This document shows, piece after piece, positions 1-13,514 of a DNA stretch of 64,000 nucleotides. Below the pieces are notes generated by a model. It was not told where the DNA came from. It searched no databases and worked only from the letters and a program-made list of their open reading frames with translations. The position numbers were made by a program, and so were the translations under genes. How positions within the stretch are numbered: position 1 is the stretch's first letter; each line of letters opens with the position of its first letter. Source of the DNA: Dipetalonema caudispina (taxonomy: Eukaryota; Nematoda; Chromadorea; Rhabditida; Onchocercidae); contig JABVXV010000020.1 of assembly GCA_013365325.1 (NCBI GenBank), positions 372,001-436,000 of the forward strand. The letters run 5' to 3'.

Positions 1-465
1 GATGACTCGTTTGCACTACGTTATAAAAGATAGTAGGTTTGGAGATGTGTAGCGAAAAACTCATCATTTCGAGATTTGTCTTGTTGATTTGATACATTTT
101 CTTGTATTCACTATGTTTCCTCTGCTGTCGGATCTTAGTTTTTTACACGTTCTCTCACACTTTTTGCTTCTTTCTCTCATTGTTTATTGACTTATTAGAT
201 TGCTCAGATACCAATGCTTTTCAAAAGTGCTTGAATTGTAATGTGATAGGGAGAAGGGGGGACCGACGGATTCAAATTTAATTTCTACATAAATTGAGTT
301 ATCTTTCCAAATTTGAATCTCCTTTATCTCTTTTGATATTCATTTTCTGTAATCGATGAATGTTCCCATGCTGAACTGTTATTTTACGGATTTGTTCATC
401 TAAAAGGAAGCTATCTTCTCACATATGTTTTAATTTTGTTGTTACTTTTGTATGAAATTTTAAGG
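1..465. other. 5' flank of the ATP synthase delta gene
   Basis: No coding exon is recognisable here. The sequence is AT-rich with pyrimidine-rich patches. A TTTTAAG directly before the start codon at 466 could be a trans-splice acceptor, but it is weak. Confidence 0.4.
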
Positions 466-1625
466 ATGTTATCAGGACGTAGCATTCACGGTTTATCGAA
501 CATTCTACGGCGATGCTATGCTGCAGCTGCGGAGACTGCACAAAATGTAGCAAAAGAAGCACCTGCAGTAAATGCTGAGGAATTGCGATTGACTTTTGCG
601 TCACCTGTTGAGGTATAACCATGTATTAGTTTGAGTAGTATTAGAAGGTAATACTTTCTCTCTTCCTTCTCTCCACACTCTTTCCTTGTCGCGATTTATT
701 TCTTCAAGCAAAAAAGTTATTCTCGTTACCCTCCACACGACCACTACATTTACAAGTAAATCTGAAATCTTCCGGAGTCACAACTTAGCTTCAAGCAGCT
801 GACTGAAACTTCGATCCAAACCAACTGAATATGTAAAGTCGAAATGTTTGGGCATCAAGAATTCGTTAGTACATAAAATGGTCCTGCATGGCAGAGTAAT
901 AGATAACTTCCAGAATATGTAAATACCACTGAAAATGAAGTGTTAATTTAATGAATAAATCTAATTTGTGGTTAATAGGAGAGATAATTTCTCATATTTA
1001 TATGTTGCAGGTTTTTTTTAATAATACTGTAGTAAAGCAGGTCGATATTTCTACCTTGAATGGCTCAATTGGTATTCTGCCAAAGCATGTACCGGTATTG
1101 GGAATGTTAAAGCCGGGTATTGTTCGAATCGTGGATAAAGATGGTAAATCATTTCGGATTTGAATATCATGTTTCTGGAAACTGGATGAACCTTTCTTGT
1201 CGACCGTTCATATTTATGAGCTATTTCGGTAGTATTATTCATTTTTCAGATAAAAGTGTCCAATATTTTGCCTCATCTGGTACTCTTTCAATGAATCCAG
1301 ATGGTTCTTGTCAAGTTTTGGCGGAAGAAGCAATCAGACTTGAGGATATCGATTTAGCGGTATCGTCTTACAGATTTCGGTTTAATTTCTTCGGTTTTAA
1401 TCTGTTAAGATCTTTATAAAACATTGCCAAAATGTATCATTCAAAATTTGTTCATTATGCTCGATTTGAATAAATGCAGTATACTTGAAGAAGGCCGAAG
1501 AAGAACTGAGCTCGGCGCAGCGACGTGCCCTAGAGCCGATGGAAGATGATGCTCGAGCTGTGGTACAAATTGAAATAGAGACTTATGAGGCATTGGTAAA
1601 AGCTGCCCATAACATCGAGAAGTGA
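466..1625 (+). CDS. ATP synthase F1 subunit delta, mitochondrial
   Basis: Subunit of the central stalk of mitochondrial F1Fo ATP synthase, the homologue of bacterial epsilon; it links the c-ring to gamma. Exons: 466-612, 1011-1143, 1250-about 1359 or 1393, and 1480-1625 (TGA). The first about 30 residues are basic and Ala/Ser-rich, like a mitochondrial presequence. They are followed by the beta-sandwich signature (LRLTFASPVEV, STLNGSIGILPKHVPVLG, KPGIVRI, VLAEEAIRLEDIDLA) and a C-terminal helical part ending ETYEALVKAAHNIEK. The first two junctions are in frame. The third is not simple: with the donor after DIDLA the frame does not close, and the only in-frame donor I see adds 11 uncharacteristic residues (total 189 aa). 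A missed micro-exon or a local sequence error is possible. The family call is firm; the third intron is not. Confidence 0.88.
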
Positions 1626-4600
1626 ACTGAGCAGTTACGTCCTGTCATTTAAACACTGCTACAATTTGTTTTTCTTTGCTCCTTGTGGTGAAGAGTACCA
1701 AAGATATCAGATATTTTTACGTATTGATAGTACGTGTTTCTCTGGTACATAAATTATATCTAAATTAAACTATGAGATAATTTTATACTGAGTTTGCCTT
1801 ATTGACCCTTTTGGCTCTTTAAAATCTGTGTCTTTTTTTTTCCAAATCTCTGGACGTTTTCCCACTATGAAGCTTGCTATTTAATGTTAGTGATCATTGG
1901 TTATCCGATTTTTCTTGTTAATTTATTATGCTTATAGTTTCTGAAGTCTATTTCTTTTTGCTTTTTCCATTTGTGAAATAATCTTTTAGTCGTTGAACGT
2001 TAATTTTCACAATAAGGTAGGTTCGTAGATTTGATAGGTATATTAATTGAGTTCAGGTCAGTCAAGCTCATTTTTTTTTGTGATCATTGTATGTGATCGG
2101 AATAAAAATGATGCCGAACTGTATTACATGAACAGTAGTGGGAGAAATGATGTTCGTGTAGCATAATCCTGAACAAATCAATATAGCTTGCGTTTCTTAT
2201 TTTATTCGGATCATAGTCTGAGCAGAAGAAGTTTCCACCAATGATGAATGGGCCAAGCTGGAAATAAATTTATTATAAAGAAGAACTGGTAAGATTGTTT
2301 AATCATTAAATGCAATAGTTCTGAATACGTACGACTGTATATGAGAGAGATGGCTGTACATTCATCTTCCAAAATGATCATGGACGTCGACTTTCTTTTC
2401 ACAGAATTGAATTAACTGAAAATTTTAGTCACTTCAAATAATTTGTCCCAACCTCTTTGTTTATTTCTGCTTCAGCTGTAGCTTTCAAAATATTTGCTGA
2501 ATGTAAGGCGTGATTGTAATAGTCTTGTACGGTTTGTTTCAAATTCTGATATCTTTCACGTCAACTGCATAATGGCAATTTTGTGTCCAGGAAAGAAGAC
2601 ATGCTATTATTGCTATGCTTAACATTACTATTTTATCTAATTCCTGAAAATTTATTTGTAAATTTTCAGGAGATGTTTTCAAATAAGTTGTTGAAATATC
2701 CCTTTGAAATAGCATAATGCAGTGTTCCGTAAAATATTCTATTCATTTTCCAAAAAAGTATGTTTTCCCGGTTTCGTATTTCAATGTTGAGCATTAAGGT
2801 CAACCTGTCGCTTTCAATTACTTCAGTTCAACTTTCGCAACATTTTGCTTATCAATAAAATATTTCTGAAAACTTTCAAAAAGTATCCAAAGCACTAATA
2901 TACAAAAAAAAAAAAAAAACAAATGAATATCACGAGTGAAATCATTGTTTTAGCTCCATTCAGAAAGCAAAAGAAAAATAAGATTATTTATTTGTTAAGA
3001 TATTATTGAGTTAAAAAGAAAGAATGTTTGCAATTAGCTGAATGTGGTGACTTCTACACAAAACAAGTTACAACATTCTCTGTCGTATTTTTTTTTCCTC
3101 TCTTAAATTCCATCGGATGCCAATTAATTCTGATTCATATTGCAACATTCCAGTTCCTTTATCCTCAAAAACAAGATTTATCAAATATTACATTAATTTC
3201 TACGTCACATTTGCTTTAGTTTAGTGGATATCTTCAGGTGGCAATTAATTTTGCAAATCAATTACACAAACGTCTACCTGCCTTTCTTTCGATGTATTTT
3301 TATCAAACAACATTCAAATAAAAATTAATACAGATTGGGATGTGTGATATGTTATCGAATATTTTCGTTCAGACAAATAAACACTTTAACTTCATTTAAC
3401 ATCCATAGATTATCATAATATTAAAGGAAATATTTGATATAAGGAAGCAAAATTGAAGATACTAAAACCGTTGTTTATTACATTCTGCAAAGATGAATGA
3501 TCTGAAATTCTTGCAATTAGTTAACGATTATCTCTTTTATTGTTGATCGTCAAATAAAGAAAAACCCAAGTGTTTAAATTAATAAGATTATTACTATTGT
3601 GTATGTTTATATTTTTGATAAATTTATGTAATTTAATTATTCCCATTCTACAATGAATTTCACTTAATTAAAAGGTTTGAGCAAACAATTTAGTAATCAA
3701 AGAATTATCAATGTACAAACCAAGCAAGAGAATGAAGTAAATGAGTATTAGCTGAAACAAAATCTTTATTTTACTGTGACAACAATACATTTGTTACCTA
3801 ATATCTAAACTAAATTCTCCATTATTACCCGTATGTTCATACTGTTGTTAGAACACTTCAATAAAATAAAATTTATTAGAAGTATTATAGTCTATTGCAA
3901 ACATTAATGATGATAGTTAGCGCTTATTGCTTTTTGTTATGAAAAAGTTAAATGAAAGTGCTAGAAATCCTTTGAAATTTATTGATGTATGATGCAAGAG
4001 ATGGTGGAAATTGGCATATCCACGACGATCTGATCTAATATACTGTTGGAGGAATGGAAATTGATAATTCAACTTTAAATTTGCTCATATCTGGCTTATA
4101 TACTCTTACAAGACCTAATTTTACACATTTATAGCAATGGTAATTTTTTATAGCAAATTATTTGTAAAGATTTCCTGATGTCCTTTTATGTGTTTGTTTC
4201 AAAATCTTGAAGTACAAAATGTTAAAGTTCAAAATTTATGGAATCGTCTTGGTGAACTTTAGGATAAGTTTAAGATGAAAAGTGAACATTTCCTCTTTTC
4301 ACGAAATGAAATGAAAGTTTAGATTTAATTTCAATTGTAACCAACAGGAGAAACAATTAAACAATATAAAATTGAAATTTTAAAAATTCTTGAAGTACGA
4401 TTTCTGACAATAATGCAAGATTTTTCAATTTCAGCTTTAACAACCAGATATAATGAATTTCGAATTTTTGAATTGTCAAAATCAGCGCTTTGACTTTTGC
4501 AGCTTCTAATTACTTCTAATGTCGAATAATCATCAAATGATTGTATTGTTCTGAACAATGCTTTATTAATCAGATCGAAATCATTTCAATGAGATTTGGT

Positions 4601-5756
4601 TTAAACTTTTGATTCATTGAAACTTTATCCAACATTTGTGTTTGGAACTAAAAATTGAATTATTAATTGGAAGATAAATAGAATGACAATTCGTCGATTT
4701 TGGCTCTATTTATTTTTCAACGATTAGGAATTTTAAGTTTCGATTTCATCAGTTATCAACAACGATTTCTTTTGTTTTCAAACTTTGATAACTATGAAGC
4801 TACTTTTTTAATCCCATTAATAGAGTAAAGTTTGTCATAAACACTCCATGAATTTAAACTTCCTTCAAACCAACTAACTAATCATTCATTTATATAAAAT
4901 AAAAATCAAAAAAAAAAAAAAAAAAATAAGCTAAAACGCAACCAAACTTTTCGACTATAGAAAATGTCGTAACTATTACTTACAGTAAGTTGCTATTCGT
5001 TATTCTTTCTTTCTCTATCTCTCAAAATGCTTAACCATAAATATTGTCACCTTCGATTTTAAATCGAATAAAAACCGATAATGATACTGTCATAATCTGA
5101 TTTCCCAAGATTGAGAAACCGATGAAATATTCAGAAGCGTTCATTTAATTAGTTAAGGGTATAATTATGAAAAATTGTTCCTGTCTTCCAACAATTACAG
5201 GAAAAATGGAATTCACACTGCTTCTAAAATGTCCGTTATGTCTACCGGATGAAAAACGGTTGAAGACCGTTTTCATTTCCAATTGGCATGGCACAATGTA
5301 TGAATAATAAATGTTTTTAATTTTCATCTGCTTGCCCAAAGGAATGGAAGATGGAACAATTAACTATTTAAATTTCTACAAAATCTCATCCCACAAAATT
5401 TCGGTGACCTCTGAATTGTATATGATTGATTATTTCTCAATGAGTGTCCTCAGATTTGATTTCAAACAAAGATTGCTTTTGAAGTTGCTTGCATCATCCG
5501 GTGATTTCAAAAGAAAACGCCGGATTTGATAATCAAATTGATCATACTACAAGGCATATAGTGATAATGGCATTAATAATGGTAATGGAATTAACAGAAT
5601 TGATCTAATAGCCTTGGCCTTGGCGAAAATGAATTTATTGGTACATTTCCATTATCTCAACCACAACTGTTTTTAAAACAAATAATTGGTAATCATAAGA
5701 AATGAATTTTGATTTAGTTAATTGAATCTGTTTTTTCTGTTCAATAAAAAGTAATG
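1626..5756. other. 4.1 kb intergenic spacer, no gene seen
   Basis: Lies between the 3' end of the ATP synthase gene (+) and the 3' end of nph-1 (-), so the two flanking genes are convergent. Short ORFs occur on both strands, but none shows a recognisable domain or consistent splice structure. The sequence is AT-rich with poly-A runs near 2905 and 4910. AATAAA-type signals for the upstream gene occur in the first few hundred bases. Confidence 0.5.
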
Positions 5757-8700
5757 TCAGCTGATGGCATGAGGACCAATAATATCTACCGCATAACTGT
5801 AAACGTTAATTGGATGACAGCGCTGTTTGCTGAGATACTTAATAGCATCAAAATTATGCAAATACTGTTCCCGGAAATGACTAAGCTTAGCCTGTCGATC
5901 AGCAAAACATCGTGCATCAGCCCAGTTAAATTTGGGCATATCAATTGTTTGATGAAGGATGAATCCAGTCGTTAGGAAGAATGAACGGAATCGTTCGGCT
6001 TCCTCCATTTCCGAAAGCTGAAATTAAGAGATTTGAAAATTTTTAGATTTGTCGAATTAACAAGTTTGGTGATCAGAGAGATAAGAAAGAAATGCGGAAA
6101 TAACCTTTTTGTTAGCCACATTTTTTTCATGAATTTTCCAAAGTTGCCATAACATTTCCATAATATCAGGTTGGTCAGCAATTGTCGGAAAGGTAGCAAG
6201 GAATGGCTCAGCTTTAAGTGCTGAAAAGAACAAATTCGTGTTTTCTTCTTTTTGAATTTTAAAATTTAGAAATTATGATCAATAGTTGGGAAAAAACCAG
6301 AAGAAGTAATGGTTCAATTACCTGTACTACCACAATTATTAGAATCTTTCGTCAAAAATTGGCCTAGTAGTCGTCGGTAGTAGAAAAACATTGGCAGAAA
6401 TAATGCATGACACAAAAAAATGTCTGGTAGAGAACTGAAAAAAACAATTTAATTGATATTTTTTGAAAATTTCGTTTTTTTAATTAAGCATTAAATTTAT
6501 CAGAAAATCCAATGTTTCATCTTTCATAAATAACATTGTCCATTCTCATTACTTTCTAAAAGCAATACAATGATAATGTGCTTACTCAACTTGATGAACG
6601 ATATTGTTGGGCACATCCGATACACGAAAAGTTATTTGAATTTGATTATTTACTGGGATTCCTCCTACAATTTAAATTGTTAATTTTAGCAGTGTATTTA
6701 GATTTGAAATTCAATTTCTAATTCGAAGTCATAGAACTAAATTTCAAGAAGTTATCATCTTCAAATTTTAGATCCCATTTCTTTTAAATAAACTAACAAT
6801 TTCATTTTTCTGCATTTTTCACCAATAATTTTAAGCCACTGTCTTTTCAACTATTAAAATCATTTTTTCCCATTATATTTTCATAATGAGCTTTGTCTTG
6901 TTTAGAAATTTTGATACCTTTTCTGCTAAAAGAATTCCGAGCGAACAGTTTTGACGTATAATTTCTGAAAAATTTTATTAAAACATTTTATACATCCGAA
7001 ACAATTAAATTTCTATTCGTTTTTCTTTTTTTTTTAACTACAACTTGGCAAAATTAAATTGATTTTAATTCATTTACTTGCAAAATTTCACTTTAACAAT
7101 ATAATTTGTAGATTACTCTTAGAGCCAAATTAATAAATAAATATCAACTTCTTGATCAACGAATATTTAGATATAATTTCTGGAAATGATTGTATCTAAT
7201 TATAACAGCCCTCAAAAATACTTGTTTTGCATGCAGCAATGCCCATTTTCATCGATGATCGGTAGTATAATACAGCCAAGTGATTGTTCAGACATTTCTC
7301 CTTCCTGTAATTTGTTCGATTTATTTCGATTTTTTATAAACACATTGTTGTTAATTTATCAAATCAGTAGGAGCTTTTATTCGTTAGTTATTGACCATAA
7401 CATATGAATAAATGGATGAATTTAATTTTAAAAATGTAATCCAAGAGGAATAGTTAAACGATATTGTCCTTTTTTTTTTTTTTTTTTTTGACTTCTCTCA
7501 TGAAAATACAGAAATAATCAAAATTTTGAATTTTTTCGTATTACTTACGTGATCGCTGAATATAATAGCGGCTTCCAAGCATAGCATTACACTTTTTTGT
7601 TTGTAATTTGAACGTATGATAAATGATGGATAATTGAGTGATGTTTTCTGCATATCTTTCTTTAAAATTTTTACAATCTTTTCAGTCTAACTAAGAATAA
7701 ATTTAACATCAGAAAGCGATTAAAATGTTAATTAGCAAACAAATATTTAAGTCTTGCTAATATCAAGATAATATGATCAAGATAATTCATAAATCTTCCA
7801 ACGAAACTAATTATATCATTCAAATTATGTTGTTTATTTCGAACTTATCAGATTATTTTTTATTAACTGATAATTTCCTTCATGCAACAATATTTGATCA
7901 TGAAGTTTCAACTTAAGTAAATTTAAATAATGAATTTACCGTTGTAGCAAAAATCCACGTTTGTGGATCACGTTTACGCAGATGTGCTTTGATTGTATAA
8001 ACATTACTTACCTGTAATATATTTACATTCTAAATTTTATATTCATATTGCATATCATTCATATACTATTGATATATGTAATTCATGATACTGTTATATA
8101 ATTGTTAAACTATTGTCTTCTTCAATGGAATATATCAGTTTGTTAGCTTAAATATTTAACTTTTGTAGTTTAATTGATTGTCAATTTTCATAAAGTATGA
8201 TAAATAAAGAATTACAATTTGATATTCTTCTTCGGTACTTTTTTGATCGAACAAATATGCTCGTACTAATCGACAGTGTACATCAATTGCATTCAAGCAT
8301 ACTTTATCCAAACGAATGATTTTGATCATTTTACTGACTCGCACTCTTCTTTTCCGTAACTATGAGTAAACACTTTTTTCATATAATTTAAAATAGGAAT
8401 GAATAAATATATTTGTTGAAAAATTACCCTATCGTCTTCATAATTCCAATATATATCATGAAATGCATAATTTGATTTACTAAGACGTGGTGCCAAATAA
8501 CATTCGTATGTTAAGTGAGTGCCTGAAAAATAAAATCTATTAGATGATCGGTATCATTGTTCCATCACAGTGAAATACATTAATCGGTATTATGGATTGC
8601 ATTTAGATTGAAATTTGAAATTATTAAATATCTTACTGTAATCATTTGCTCTCTCGAATGTATTTGATGTAGTTATAGGTTGAGTGAGCGATCGCTGAAA

Positions 8701-11700
8701 ATAATTTATAGTTGATAAATGACGAAGGAATTATCACAGTTTCAGTCTTGGAAAATTTTCATATTTAGATTAATGATTGAAAAAGTGAAAATATATACTT
8801 GAAGGGTAGTTTTTAGAATTTTCGCCTCAGACAGTTCCAAATCTTGTCCCGAAACTTTGCTGTGCTCAGAGCTCGATTCTTCAAGTATCTTAGTTTCAAC
8901 ACTTTGTCCAATATTTGAAATCTCTGCGATCCCAACTGTACTTCTTCTAGTAACGGCGACATTCATTTCATTCCGTTCCTCTCTTCCTTTCGAAGTTTCT
9001 AATTTTTCTGCGATATTTTCATTTTTGATTGCTCGCGAATCTGTTCCTTGCCTTGTTCTCTTGGAAATAGTTTGCCGAGGTATTGGTGAAGGTTTATTAG
9101 GCTCCTTTACTATTTCTTTAGAATCAATCAATTCTTTGTGAACTTTTAAAAATGTTTTTGGAACGAATCCACGATCACCGTTTGCATTTTCTGCTAACCA
9201 CCAGCCATCTTGTCTAAAAGAATTGCTTAAACAATTAATCGTTTATTGAGAGCATTTTGAGAAAAGATTGCATTTACATAACAAAGTTTAATAAATTTTG
9301 CATACCGAGTAGCAATAATTTGTAATAATTCATTTTTCTTGAAACTTAGATCTTTTTTTTCCTGTGCTTCAAAATTAGCCATAGCAATGAATCGATTATT
9401 TCCAGTGATTGTATTTTGTAATTTTTTGCTAAAATAAAATTAGAATAAGGAAATTACGAATCTATTGGACTGAAAAATTTATCCATGCATGGATCCTAGT
9501 ATTGAGCTGAATTTATTTGAATATTATGCAATAAATTCAAAAAGCCCAGGCGATAATATCTATCGAAGAATCAACGATACAAAGTTTTTCACAAATTCAC
9601 ATTAATGACCTCTTTCAGGAATAGCAATATCTACAGTTAGTCCAAATGTAGCGGAACAGATGTCCTACAAGTTCATAAGGTCAATTAGAGCCAGATCGTC
9701 AGAACAATTCAACTATTAGACAAAGTAAATCAAATCGGATTACTGATATCTTTCATGATTATATCCGACTTATGGTCTACATGTTGTGATAAGAATTTGT
9801 TAATTGAATGATACTGTTGATTGTAAAAAATATTCCATAGGCTTTCAGTATTCCTTAGGACCTATTGTTATGTACCATACATTTTCTTCATAACCTTTTT
9901 CATTCTAAGTGATAATATTTAAGTATAAGCTTGACCTTAAATTCATATGCTCTCCTTCGTCTGTCGAATGATCGGAAGCGTCGACAAGATCTGATGATGA
10001 ATCGTTCGATGAATTCTCTTCAATATACTCCTCTTGTATATTATTCGTCTCTTCTAGCTGCACCTTTTCTTCTCTACAAAGTATAAAATTAAATTTTCTA
10101 TTTTTAATATACTTTTCACTGATATTCCGTGAAATTACAAAGTTTTACCTTACACTTTTAGAAATGGAATCATCAGTCGTGACTGGTTTTTCTGGAGTTA
10201 TCAAATTTGACAGCTGATCCTGCAACAAATTTTACCAAATAATGATCTTTTTTCAATCCTAAATTAACCACTGATGCTTCTGGATAATTTTAAATATAAA
10301 AATATGTACAGTTTGGCTTACATGCTTTATTTTAGCTCCCGCTGAATGCTATAGATTTTTCGTAATGCATTTGTTTGTCAATTTTGAAGTTTTATTAAAT
10401 TTTTCTTTCATAACATTAGATGATTAGATGATGGATTAATTAGAGTTAATTGCAGTTCCTGTCGGGAAAGCGAAATAATCTTATAAAATAGCTTTTGTAT
10501 CTAAATAATTAAAGCACTTATATTCTCGAAATTTTTTCTATTTTTTTGTGTAAATTCTTCCAGTTTAAATTTTATACGTCTTGAACATCTGGTAAATTAA
10601 TTTACATGTAAATCTTCAATTCTAAAAAACCAATCTATATTCATTGGTTAAATTGTTGTAAAATGTAAATTAACTGTTTTATTGGCATAATTATCTTTGT
10701 ATTCAACAGGATTATATCACAATATTTACATATAAGGAGTTAAATTTCACTACGGAGGAAATACAAAATCAGTCCTTCATTCTTTCAATTATAGATTGAC
10801 TCGATCCCGTTACTCATTTCGATTACTGCTTCTATCCGATTGACTGGCAAATCTATCCTAAATCTTCCACGATAATTAAATCTTTATTACAATAATTATT
10901 TGTGAAACAACAAACTACCCGATCAAAAAACTTTCACGACAATTTTTTGGTGCCACGAGCTTGAACATGTCAACCTCTTAAAAAAAACTTTTTGATGTTA
11001 CATAGTGAAAGTTTTTTGATCGAATAGTTTATTGTTTTATGAATAATTATTGTAGTAAAGATTTATTCTCCGTGGAATATTTGGGATAGACTTGTCAGCA
11101 ATCGTTTAAGAACAGTAATAAATAAGTAATAGAAGTAATTAGTGGAATGATAATTCGAAATGAGTAACGGAATAGAATCAATCTATGAATGAAAGAATGA
11201 AAGACTGAAGGACTTACTTTCCTTGTATGTGATAATTTACAAAGGCATATTGTGATACAATCCTATTGGATACAAAGATAGCTATGTGAATAAAAATGTT
11301 ATTTTACAACAATTTAACCAATGAATATTAATTAGTTTTTTAGAATTGAAAATTTACACGTAAATTAATTTATGTAGATGTTTAAGATGTGAATTTACCA
11401 GATGTTTAAGATGTACAAATTTCAAGCTGGAGGAATTTATACAAAAAATAGAAAGAATTTCTAGCATATAAGTACTTTAATTATTTAGATACAAAAGTTA
11501 TTTTATAAGATTATTTTGGTTTTTTGATAGTTCCATGAATTTTTAGTACCAAAATTTGTATTTAACTTACAATCAGTATTTGCAAATCCTTAAGTGCATT
11601 TTCTTTTTGATACTGTTCGCTCATATTTCTCATTCCTTCGATTTTGTGCTTGTAATTATCCAACTGTTTCCGCAAATCAGCACAATGTCGTAGAAACTGA

Positions 11701-12580
11701 TATTCATCAAATGAGCTATCATTCTTCTGTGACTCTTTTTGCTCACTTAACTTTTCCACCTTAATTTGAAATTCATATACAAATTTAAAGATTTCAAACT
11801 ATTAAAATATTCCTATTAAAATAATTTGGCAAAAAAAATATTTGGGAAAAGATATCAAAAGAAATTATAACAATCGTCCGAACTATTCATACTTGTATCA
11901 ATGCCGATCGTTATTTTGCACATCAAAAACAAAATTCAAAATAATGATCATTTAACGAAAGCAGATAAGGGAGATTTTCGTTCAAATTCTACAACAATAA
12001 ATTTAATTAATCGGAAATATTTCTATGCTTACCTGCTTATGGAATTGTTGCAATCGTTTTTGGGTATTATCAAAAGATAAGAACTGAGTAAAGATTGATG
12101 TCATCTCATCAGATCTCGTCGTATCGCTTTCTTTTGCTGGAGGATTTCTATGATAGATCTCAGCGAGCGTTACCTTGACAACATCTGTAAATTATTTGTT
12201 ATTATCCATTTCACTGGGCCAATTTTCATATCACTCATGACTGACTGGATAGGATTGAACCTAAGGACTAAATTCAAGACGAAATTAATAATAATTTGAC
12301 CTTCTGATATATTACCCAAATCTTTCATGGACCAAAATATTTAATACCTATAACTTTCTTTTAATTCTTATATCTGTAGATTAATGTAGTTCATAAGATA
12401 TGAAGAAAAAAGTCTAATAAAACATTGCTTAGATAGACGCATAAAAATTTATTGCTAAAATAAAATAAAGATTAATATCAGGAAGTTTAATCGAATCTTC
12501 AATATGTTCTGCATCTCCAAATTACCATCGACAGTTCTGATATCATCAAAATCATGTATGAAATTACATTTGAATTCCAT
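5757..12580 (-). CDS. nph-1: nephrocystin-1 homologue (ciliary transition zone protein)
   Basis: Scaffold of the NPHP module at the ciliary transition zone; in C. elegans it acts with NPHP-4 in sensory cilia. Exons, 5' to 3': 12580-12526, 12184-12033, 11759-11571, 10219-10149, 10073-9936, 9428-9306, 9213-8799, 8694-8637, 8522-8428, 8359-8216, 8011-7940, 7647-7549, 7304-7222, 6964-6918, 6664-6586, 6434-6321, 6220-6105, 6017-5757. This gives about 769 aa (human 732). Domain order fits the family: N-terminal coiled coil (FLRHCADLRKQLDNYKHKIEG), acidic stretch, SH3 domain near residues 215-275 (FIAMANFEAQ, QDGWWLAENANGDRGFVP), then the nephrocystin homology region (FIIRSNY, FYYRRLLGQFL, PFLATFPTIADQPDIMEMLW, MPKFNWADAR). 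Acceptor and donor phases agree throughout. The start is uncertain: the first exon continues in frame upstream to about 12670, and the ATG at 12580 is only the nearest one. A 1 kb fold-back repeat occupies the intron between exons 3 and 4. Confidence 0.88.
10471..11518. repeat. about 1.05 kb fold-back (long inverted repeat) element in an nph-1 intron
   Basis: The left arm (about 10471-10938) reappears as reverse complement in the right arm (about 11003-11518). The two arms are separated by a loop of about 65 bp. Outer ends pair as AAATAATCTTATAAAATA against its complement at 11500-11517; inner ends pair as GATCAAAAAACTTTCAC (10921) against GTGAAAGTTTTTTGATC (11005). The arms carry point differences and a short extra duplication on the right ('AGATGTTTAAGATGT' repeated near 11385-11415). 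No ORF lies inside. The structure is that of a MITE or fold-back element; no target-site duplication is clear. It lies between nph-1 exons at 11571-11759 and 10149-10219. Confidence 0.85.
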
Positions 12581-12692
12581 ATTCCAATGAGGATTTAATT
12601 TTTTGTTGATAATATAAAATACAAAATGAACATCAACCTTTTGAGGAGAAATGTGACCGTAATGATTCACTTTAATATATCCATTAATTAAT

Positions 12693-12756
12693 TATCAGTA
12701 GAAGATATAAAATAACTAATATCTTATCAGTAAACGATATAAAATAACTAATATCT
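12693..12756. repeat. two tandem 32-bp units
   Basis: TATCAGTAGAAGATATAAAA and following bases to 12724 are repeated at 12725-12756 with two substitutions (GTAGAAG versus GTAAACG). The repeat lies just upstream of the first recognised nph-1 exon, between nph-1 and the aquaporin gene. Apart from it, I see no gene in the roughly 850 bp between 12670 and 13515. Confidence 0.8.
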
Positions 12757-13514
12757 CAATTTTTATTATGTAACTCTCTTGTCTGATATGCTATGACTTG
12801 CTAAATTTAATTATTACTTTCAAAATTACTATGGAGAAAAGCTTAAGCCAAGTGAATTTTTCACTATATTATCGGATAATTGATTTTGTGAATTTCAAAT
12901 CAACAGGTCAAATATTATTTAGATATGATTCATAAATTTTCTTCTTGCATTTATTTTATTTGGCATTTATTTTTATTTTTTAGTTTATAAACACCTCATT
13001 AAATTATTTTACATACTTGCATTTAAGGCAATTGAAAGATGTTGACTCATAATTGTTTACTTCAGCAATAATTCTAATGACTTCCCACTAACTTAATAAT
13101 GTATGATTTAATTTAGTATCATATGAATTTATTTCAAAATACCATAATACAACAGACAAAATTTATTTTGAAGAAGCAATTGGTGCCAAACGAAAATATG
13201 ATAAACATAGGATAACATTATGACGATAACATTAATATGCAAGCGGAATGTGACTAATAAATGTGAATTTTTTGAATTATCAAATAATCATTTCTAAATT
13301 TGCACAAAAAAATTTATCAGATAACTTGCTCAAAAACATACTAAATACTTTTTTAGCTGGTAATTTACTAGATATCTTACTTTATGGCTTCAAATACAAT
13401 TCTCCTACATTCAACGATTTGTCAAAAATTTCTTGATGAGATAGATTATTTTAAATTTTCAAATATCATTTTTCTTTCTGTTTTCGTTTCACTTTTTCTC
13501 TAACTTCGTGTTTC

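Noticed and set aside
8857..9141. 94-codon plus ORF
   Set aside because: Antisense shadow of the large nph-1 exon 8799-9213.
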